Source: Massilia frigida (GTDB lineage: Bacteria > Pseudomonadota > Gammaproteobacteria > Burkholderiales > Burkholderiaceae_D). From it: a stretch of 63,065 bases of DNA. The translations under genes were made by a program, and so were the position numbers. Shown here piece by piece: positions 57,806 to 63,065 of this stretch. The stretch lies in contig NZ_WHJG01000041.1 in NCBI RefSeq assembly GCF_011682175.1, positions 1 to 63,065 of the forward strand. The letters are read 5' to 3'. Position 1 is the stretch's first letter. Every line of letters starts with the position of its first letter. The notes below the pieces were generated by a model. The model was not told the origin of the DNA. It was given only the letters and a program-made list of their open reading frames with translations, and ran no database searches.

Positions 57806-59272
57806 CTACTGCGCGCCGATCGGAATGACCTTGCGCGGACCTTTGCGCTGCGCGGTCTGCTGCGCGATGCTGGCGCGGATCTCGGCCAACTGCTCGCCGC
57901 CGCGATACAGCAGGTTGTAGCTCTCGAACGGGATCATCTTCCCGTCCGGCAGCGCGAAATGGATGCATGATTTTTTCAGCGCGCGCACGTCGAGCGAATA
58001 CGCGTCCATGAACTGCACGATCAGCACGCGGAAGACATTGTCGTAGCGCAGACCCGCCGGCGCGTCGATCAGCGGCAGGCAGCACATCAACTCGGACAGG
58101 CAGTTGGCCTGCGACTCGGGCGAATGATTGGTCGAGAACAGTTTGAAGACATGCTCCTTCATGCTCTTTTTAAGCGTTTCGTCGCGCTCGAAGACGATGG
58201 TATTGCTGCTGCCTTCGACCAGCGTTTGCGGATCGAGGTAGCGCGTCAGCGGCACCACCTGGCCGGCCGTCTTGAGCGCATATGCCATCGCCAGGGTATC
58301 CGGATTGCAGGGCACCGGAACGATATCCTGCAGCGTGAACAGGGACGTCTGTTCGGCGATCTTGCGCCGCACTTCGGACACCGTCAGGCGGTGCACGCGC
58401 GGGTCGTACTGCTCCACCCGGCCGGCATCCTGGATCGGCTGCAAGGTCACCCCGCGCACGCAGGGCTGGGTCAGCGCAAAGTCGATGATAGCGCCGATTT
58501 CGTCGTCGTTCAAACCTTTTTTCAGCGTCACCACCAGCGTGGTCGACACGCCCGCCGCGTTCAGGTTGGCCAGCGCTTGCGCGCGGATGCGGGTCAGGTC
58601 GGCGCCGCGCAGCACCTTGTGCACGGCGGCGCGCAGGGAATCGAACTGGAGGTACACCTCGATCCCCGGTGCATAGGTGGCCAGGCGCTGCGCGAACGCC
58701 GGGTCCTGGGCCAGCACGATGCCGTTGGTGTTGACCATCACGTGCTTGATGGGGCGTGCCTTGGCCGCGTCGAGGATGTCCCAGAAGCGCGGGTGCAGGG
58801 TCGGTTCGCCGCCCGAGAGCTGCATCACATCCGCCTCGCCTTCGTTGGCGACGACCGCGTCGAGCATCTTGAGGATGTCCTCGAACGGCTTGTGCAGCTC
58901 GCGGTGGGTGCCGCTTTCGGCATAACACACGGGGCAGTTCAGGTTGCAGTTGTCAGTGATTTCAACGATCGACAGGCAGGAGTGCTGCATGTGGTCCGGA
59001 CACAGGCCGCAGTCGTACGGGCAGCCGTACTGCATCGGCGTGTTGAAGGTCTGCGGCATCTCCGGATGCTTGACGAAGACTTCGCGGCACAGGCGGTAGT
59101 AATCGACATCGTCGCTGACCAGCACGCGTTCGGCGCCGTGCGCGCTGCACCACTTGTCCATGAAGACATCGCTGCCCTTGAAGATGATCTTGGCCTCGAC
59201 CGGATGCAGGCAGGTCGAGCACACCGAGGTGGTGGTGTCGTAAAACAGATAGGGACGGATTTTCCGGCTCAT
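57806..59272 (-). CDS. Radical SAM enzyme of the MJ0619 / tetraether-synthase-like type
   Basis: A 488-aa radical SAM protein. The cluster motif is CNLNCPVC (C109, C113, C116). Ahead of it are extra cysteines typical of this family: CSTCLHPVEA, DKWCSAHG and GCPYDCGLCPDHMQHSC, which would bind further metal centres. MQLSGGEPTLHPRFW and NTNGIVL follow. This layout is that of the archaeal tetraether lipid synthase and bacterial membrane-spanning-lipid enzymes. The start overlaps the Lgt-like gene in ATGA. Exact substrate is unknown. Confidence 0.85.
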   Translation of the reverse strand: MSRKIRPYLFYDTTTSVCSTCLHPVEAKIIFKGSDVFMDKWCSAHGAERVLVSDDVDYYRLCREVFVKHPEMPQTFNTPMQYGCPYDCGLCPDHMQHSCLSIVEITDNCNLNCPVCYAESGTHRELHKPFEDILKMLDAVVANEGEADVMQLSGGEPTLHPRFWDILDAAKARPIKHVMVNTNGIVLAQDPAFAQRLATYAPGIEVYLQFDSLRAAVHKVLRGADLTRIRAQALANLNAAGVSTTLVVTLKKGLNDDEIGAIIDFALTQPCVRGVTLQPIQDAGRVEQYDPRVHRLTVSEVRRKIAEQTSLFTLQDIVPVPCNPDTLAMAYALKTAGQVVPLTRYLDPQTLVEGSSNTIVFERDETLKKSMKEHVFKLFSTNHSPESQANCLSELMCCLPLIDAPAGLRYDNVFRVLIVQFMDAYSLDVRALKKSCIHFALPDGKMIPFESYNLLYRGGEQLAEIRASIAQQTAQRKGPRKVIPIGAQ

Positions 59273-60036
59273 GGTTCAATCGCTTTCAGTGGTGCCGGCC
59301 CGCCGAGCTGCCTGGCGAGGAAGGGAAGATAACAGAGCAGCGCGGCCAGGCAGACCAGCTGCACCCCGCCCAGGCCCGCGCCGTAATCGTAGCGCAGCGG
59401 CTTGATGGCATCGATGGCGAAGCGCCAGGCCAGGTAGCCGGACAAGAACAGTTTGAACATCAGGCCCGGTTTGTCGTGCCAGCGTGCGCGCAACGCCAGC
59501 AGCAGGCCGCCCCACGCGAGCACGAAGGCGATGTCATACAGCTGGGTGGGATGGCGATCGACGCCGTCGCCGAAATCGACGCCCCATGGCAGCGTGGTGG
59601 CCTTGCCGTAGGTGCCATCGTTCAGGCCCGCGAGAAAACAGCCAATGCGCCCGACGCCGATCCCCACCATCAGCGGCAGGACGAACTGGTCGCCGGTGGA
59701 CTGGCGCTGGCCACTGCATTTCTTGGCGATTTCCACACCCAGCAAGCCGCCCAGCAGCCCGCCGACGATCGACTGCCCGGACATCCAGACGGTCAGCGTG
59801 CCGGCATGCGCGGCCCACAAATGGGGATACTCGATCCAGAACACCAGCTTGTTGCCGATGGCGGCGCCCAGGATACAGCCGATCACGACGGCGTAGCCGC
59901 TGTTGCTGAGAATGCCGCTGGCGCCGGCGCGCGCGCGCTGGCGCCGGTACAGCTGCACGCCGATGGCAATCGCAGCCCACTCGAACAGCAGATGAACCAC
60001 ATGGGCGGCGCCGGGAGAGAGGAACTGCACGCTCAT
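59269..60036 (-). CDS. Lgt-like (prolipoprotein diacylglyceryl transferase family) membrane protein
   Basis: A 255-aa, about seven-helix protein. It has the Lgt core GVGRIGCFLAGLNDGTYGKA then TTLPWGVDF and RHPTQLYDIAFVL; the canonical GRIGN is GRIGC here, marking a paralogue rather than the housekeeping enzyme. The start MSVQFLSPG (60036) overlaps the upstream small gene in ATGA. It probably handles phosphatidylglycerol or another lipid for the radical SAM partner (inference). Confidence 0.85.
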   Translation of the reverse strand: MSVQFLSPGAAHVVHLLFEWAAIAIGVQLYRRQRARAGASGILSNSGYAVVIGCILGAAIGNKLVFWIEYPHLWAAHAGTLTVWMSGQSIVGGLLGGLLGVEIAKKCSGQRQSTGDQFVLPLMVGIGVGRIGCFLAGLNDGTYGKATTLPWGVDFGDGVDRHPTQLYDIAFVLAWGGLLLALRARWHDKPGLMFKLFLSGYLAWRFAIDAIKPLRYDYGAGLGGVQLVCLAALLCYLPFLARQLGGPAPLKAIEP

Positions 60037-60272
60037 TGCCCGGGCGGCTTTGACGCCCGAGGCGCGCCAAGCTTCCTCATCCGGCGGAAGATTCCCCAGG
60101 CGATCAAGCTCGCAATCGCCAGGCCGATGGAACCATACACCAGCAATTCGATCGATCCTGTTTTCTCTTCGGTGTACGTGCCAAGAATCAGCCCGAGCAC
60201 GCCACACGCGCCACAGCCGACCATGACGGCCAGCGCAATCAACAGGCCAATAGTGCGCAGGAAGATCATCAT
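60033..60272 (-). CDS. Small two-helix membrane protein 1
   Basis: A 79-aa protein with two helices (LRTIGLLIALAVMVGCGACG and IELLVYGSIGLAIASLIAWG) and a basic C-terminus. The start is set by alignment with its neighbour paralogue; an upstream ATG at 60311 is the alternative. It overlaps the Lgt-like gene in ATGA. No function known. Confidence 0.75.
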   Translation of the reverse strand: MMIFLRTIGLLIALAVMVGCGACGVLGLILGTYTEEKTGSIELLVYGSIGLAIASLIAWGIFRRMRKLGAPRASKPPGQ

Positions 60273-60358
60273 TGCCTCACGAAACAGGCCGACCGCGTGC
60301 AGGAAGTTCATCGGTGCCTCACGAGAAGGATACGGTCATGAGGGTGTCGACCGGCTGC

Positions 60359-60586
60359 TCACTCGCGGGACGAGGCGAACGCTTTACGCAGTTTGCTGCC
60401 GAGGAACCAGGCAAGCGCGCCGCAGATGGCCAGACCGGCCAGACCAAGAACGAAACCGATATTGAACCGGTTGGCCAGATCAGCGCCGGGCTGGATACCA
60501 ATCACCACCCCGAACACCCCGCACAGGCCAAAGCCGACCATGGCAACGGCGGCGAACAGAAGGCCAAGGATACGTAACAGCTGCAT
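60359..60586 (-). CDS. Small two-helix membrane protein 2
   Basis: A 75-aa paralogue of the next gene: LRILGLLFAAVAMVGFGLCG and the second helix NIGFVLGLAGLAICGALAWF, then a basic tail. It is the first gene of the four-gene unit. The start MQLLRILG (60586) is behind GAAGGTAA. Confidence 0.78.
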   Translation of the reverse strand: MQLLRILGLLFAAVAMVGFGLCGVFGVVIGIQPGADLANRFNIGFVLGLAGLAICGALAWFLGSKLRKAFASSRE

Positions 60587-60640
60587 GTTTACCTTCGCGC
60601 GTGGTTTTTTCGTCAAGCCCTGCCGTCATTGTACGCGGGT

Positions 60641-61099
60641 TCAGGGGCGTTTGGCGTGGCGGGCCAGGTGACGGTCGAGCTGGTTGGCGAAGTTCTGGCG
60701 GTCGGCCTGGCTGAAGGGCGCAGGCCCGCCGGTGTCGACGCCGCTGCCGCGCAATTCATCCATGAAGGTGCGCATGGTGAGCATCTGGGCGATGTTGTCG
60801 TTGGTGTAGAACTCGCCGCGCGGATTGAGCGCAAAACCGCCTTTGAGAAGGACGTCGGCGGCCAACGGAATGTCGCCCGTCACCACCAGGTCGCCCGGGG
60901 CCAGCAGGCGCACGATTTCGGCGTCGGCCACGTCGGCGCCGGACGGCACTTGCAGCGCGCGCACGAAGCGCGACGGCGGCACCCGCATCAGCTGGTTGGC
61001 CACCAAGGTCACGTTCAGTTGCAGGCGCTCGGCCACGCGGTACAGGATATCTTTGATGACGACCGGACAGGCATCGGCATCGACCCAGATTTGCATCAT
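60641..61099 (-). CDS. YaiI/YqxD (DUF188)-family protein
   Basis: A 152-aa PIN-like-fold protein: [20 protein letters not shown] at the N-terminus, [31 protein letters not shown] and the [10 protein letters not shown] block. The function is not known. The start is MMQIWVDA (61099) or the next ATG (61096). Confidence 0.95.
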   Translation of the reverse strand: MMQIWVDADACPVVIKDILYRVAERLQLNVTLVANQLMRVPPSRFVRALQVPSGADVADAEIVRLLAPGDLVVTGDIPLAADVLLKGGFALNPRGEFYTNDNIAQMLTMRTFMDELRGSGVDTGGPAPFSQADRQNFANQLDRHLARHAKRP

Positions 61100-61271
61100 T
61101 CTCACTTCTTTCTCGGCAGGTGATCGGTGTGTGCGCGCAGTATAACGCCATGGCTGGCGCGTCCCGGCATCATGTGTTATCTTTCGACAAGTTTCATAAA
61201 TATCTGGCAATTCCTGCCGATTGAAACTTTGCCGGATGCCAACTGGGTCCGATGCATCATGCGGAGTCCCG

Positions 61272-61691
61272 ATGTTACTTTTACAGATGCTCGCCTTTCT
61301 GGTGGGCATGGCGGCATTGTTCGCCACCGCATTTACCTTGCTGCCGCCGGCGCAGCTGCACCCGTTTGCGGGCGACGCGACCTTGCTGCTCATGTGTGGG
61401 GGGATTATTGGCTTCGCGGGCGGGTACTTTTTCTTTGCGATCGGCGGCGCGCGCATCCAGCGCTCGGCGTGGCGGCGCCCACTGGGGGCCGTGATCGTGC
61501 TGGTCCAGCTGCTTGCGGGCAGCGCCATGGTGTATCAGTATCCCGACCCGGCCGTGCTGGGCGTGATGGGGCCGCTGCTGTGCTTCTCGGTCTATATGTT
61601 TGCCTGTTTCGTGTGGCCGGCCACGCGCAGCCGGACCTATCGTCCGCTGCGCCGGCGCGAGCGGTCGGACGAGCTCGATCCACGCAAGTAA
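61272..61691 (+). CDS. Uncharacterised four-helix membrane protein
   Basis: A 139-aa inner-membrane protein with four helices ([77 protein letters not shown]) and a basic C-terminal tail. GCGGAG precedes the ATG. No family recognised. Confidence 0.75.
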   Translation: MLLLQMLAFLVGMAALFATAFTLLPPAQLHPFAGDATLLLMCGGIIGFAGGYFFFAIGGARIQRSAWRRPLGAVIVLVQLLAGSAMVYQYPDPAVLGVMGPLLCFSVYMFACFVWPATRSRTYRPLRRRERSDELDPRK

Positions 61692-61759
61692 TCAAGCTTG
61701 AAGCACGGTAATTCGACGTGCATACTTTGCACTCCACAACTTCCTCACGCCTGCCGGTC

Positions 61760-62275
61760 ATGAAAAATCATCATCTCGCGGCGGCGCTCTGCGTCGCCCT
61801 GGCCGCTGCGCTGTACTTTGCCATGCCATCGAAGGAATACTCAGCCGGCTTTGCGCTGCTCGGCATGTTCTTCGCGATGGCTACTTGGTCGACATCTGCA
61901 AGGCCGAATTCGATGAGCGCCACGCCCTCCAGATTACAGAGCGATTCGGACCTTACATTTTGCCTGAAAATTGAATTGGACATCGAGGAACATGAGTTCT
62001 TCGACATGATGCATCGCGTACTCGCTGGTAGTGAGCGCACCGGTGGGTATATAAAGTACTCAGGAAATGCCATGACACTCGCTCTGAATACATTCAGAGA
62101 TACTGACAAGGCCAAGTCGGGGCCGAACGCCTGGCAATACTACACCTACGATCTTGATGTCTTTCCAGTTGAAGAGGTTGACCTGGAAAACCAGAGAAAC
62201 CTCGCCAGAGAATTGATCTCTCTTGCGGAGAAATTGAATGGCACCGTCGATATCGTTGCAGAGTTTGCTATGTAA
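61760..62275 (+). CDS. Orphan protein with one membrane anchor
   Basis: A 171-aa protein: hydrophobic N-terminal region (about 5-43, LAAALCVALAAALYFAM then AGFALLGMFFAMATW), followed by an acidic alpha/beta domain (LTFCLKIELDIEEHEFFDMM; NLARELISLAEKLNGTVDIV). The DNA is clearly less GC-rich than the upstream genes, suggesting transfer. It resembles immunity-type small proteins only in size and acidity; I do not claim that role. Confidence 0.65.
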   Translation: MKNHHLAAALCVALAAALYFAMPSKEYSAGFALLGMFFAMATWSTSARPNSMSATPSRLQSDSDLTFCLKIELDIEEHEFFDMMHRVLAGSERTGGYIKYSGNAMTLALNTFRDTDKAKSGPNAWQYYTYDLDVFPVEEVDLENQRNLARELISLAEKLNGTVDIVAEFAM

Positions 62276-62474
62276 GTCCATTTTTTTCCACCCTGAAATT
62301 TCCGGATCACCATAATCGCCTTGGAGATACATCCACAAATGGAAATAGCTCGCGAATGGATGAACATTGCGCAATAGCACGGCCAACCAGTCCGCTCAGT
62401 TCACGCTTAGTTCGCAGGGATGGAAAGCGAATTGCGAGATCCGCACATTCCCGCTTAAAATTTAGGATTTCTCT

Positions 62475-62942
62475 ATGAGATTTTTATGTGAAATAATCGT
62501 TTTCTACGATGACGTGGATCTGCCGGATGTCGACCTGTTTTTCCCATCGTACTGGCAAGCTGAAAATTTTGACTCCGATGGCGATTTTTACTATTATGGT
62601 AACGAAACCCGCTGGACCAATCTCGAGATTTTAAAATTTTATGATGGTGATGAAGAAAGCAAATTCGGGCTTAATATTTATCGCGAGAAAAATAGAAAGT
62701 ATGAACCGGGAATTCAAGAAGTCGCAGATCTGGCTCGGTATGTCGACTATAAAAATCAGGGCCGCTATTTTTATATCGACATGATTGCCAATATCTCCAA
62801 TCTTTGCGTCGCCTCTCTCGAAATCGACACCGGCAGACTTGAAGACTACCGAGAATTTCTGGAGGCTGTACATACTTTGCTCTTCCATACGAAAGGCGTG
62901 ACGGCGAATCTGGACCAGTGCTTCGACGCTGAAACATTGTAA
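62475..62942 (+). CDS. AT-rich orphan protein, probably 3'-truncated by an IS66 element
   Basis: A 155-aa acidic protein (LCEIIVFYDDVDLPDVDLFF; WTNLEILKFYDGDEES) with no known motif and strongly AT-rich codons. Its TAA stop (62940-62942) and the G of its last codon belong to GTAAGTGCCCC, the start of the IS66-type end, so the native C-terminus may be lost. The 199-base gap 62276-62474 before it shows only AT-rich sequence. Confidence 0.65.
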   Translation: MRFLCEIIVFYDDVDLPDVDLFFPSYWQAENFDSDGDFYYYGNETRWTNLEILKFYDGDEESKFGLNIYREKNRKYEPGIQEVADLARYVDYKNQGRYFYIDMIANISNLCVASLEIDTGRLEDYREFLEAVHTLLFHTKGVTANLDQCFDAETL

Positions 62943-63065
62943 GTGCCCCATGAACCCCAGGCTGTTCAGGGAACCGTTTCGCTGGCTAAATCATGGCTAT
63001 GCAAATTCCACGGCAACAGCGCCTCCACCTCGTCCACCGTCGTCGCCAGCGGCAAGCTGCGCATG
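62939..63065 (-). mobile_element. End of an IS66-family insertion sequence
   Basis: The element begins at GTAAGTGCCCC (62939), matching the GTAA-type termini known for IS66 elements. It runs off the window. Only the transposase end and about 27 bases of terminal sequence are visible. Confidence 0.75.
62966..63064 (-). CDS. tnpC: IS66-family transposase C-terminus (partial)
   Basis: Thirty-two residues are visible: LPLATTVDEVEALLPWNLHS then HDLASETVP and a TGA at 62966. The TVDEVEALLPWN block is the C-terminal signature of IS66 transposases (xxIDxLLPWN). The rest of the gene lies beyond the window. Confidence 0.8.
   Translation of the reverse strand: MRSLPLATTVDEVEALLPWNLHSHDLASETVP

Overview
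The window is high-GC, densely coded bacterial chromosome. Gene content points to a betaproteobacterium of the Burkholderiales, most likely an Oxalobacteraceae member of the Massilia/Duganella type. The signs are the proC-yggS-pilT-pilU block, a polA-DUF2782-thrB(APH type)-BPSS1780 block, a TPP-controlled thiC-thiS-thiG-thiD-thiE operon, glcDEF, and GC-rich third codon positions. This placement is inferred from gene order and protein flavour; there is no rRNA, tRNA or CRISPR array in the window.

Layout. 1-4.5 kb: end of an unidentified gene, proC and yggS on the minus strand, then the divergent twitching-motility ATPases pilT-pilU and a glutathione peroxidase. 4.7-8.7 kb: a tiny exported protein with a TonB-box-like motif, then glycolate oxidase glcDEF. 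8.8-12 kb: cobalamin adenosyltransferase, DUF5329, an unknown protein, a broken ABC-transporter tail, a SnoaL-like protein and a metallo-beta-lactamase-fold protein whose metal motif has been lost. 12-15.2 kb: isoprenoid precursors (dxs, ispA) with xseB. 15.5-19.3 kb: a Rieske oxygenase, two tandem EamA transporters and a sulfurtransferase. 19.4-26.1 kb: a GRDP-like glycine-rich-tail protein, two tandem beta/gamma-crystallin mini-proteins, a ZIP transporter, a DUF4382 lipoprotein and polA. 26.2-26.7 kb: a tandem palindromic intergenic repeat. 26.8-31.4 kb: DUF2782, thrB, a BPSS1780-type membrane protein and uvrD. 31.4-36.2 kb: a BlaI/M56 sensor-protease locus with two M56 proteins flanking two small paralogous exported proteins.

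36.5-40.2 kb holds the most interesting locus: a LanKC-type lanthionine synthetase translationally coupled to one cysteine-rich precursor and preceded by a second. Their core regions are built from C-x-x-[S/T] tetrapeptide units, and the second precursor carries two near-identical 22-residue cores. No exporter or protease is adjacent. Next come frmA, three orphan response regulators (one with ANTAR), the thiamine operon with its TPP riboswitch, a subtilase, an MGDG-synthase-like glycosyltransferase, a START-like protein, valS, several small exported or membrane proteins, and (57.8-60.6 kb) an operon of two small membrane proteins, an Lgt-like protein and a radical SAM enzyme resembling the tetraether/membrane-spanning-lipid synthase family.

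The right end (61.7-63.1 kb) changes character: two AT-richer orphan genes, the second ending exactly in the terminal inverted repeat of an IS66-family element whose transposase C-terminus runs off the window. This marks an accessory region.
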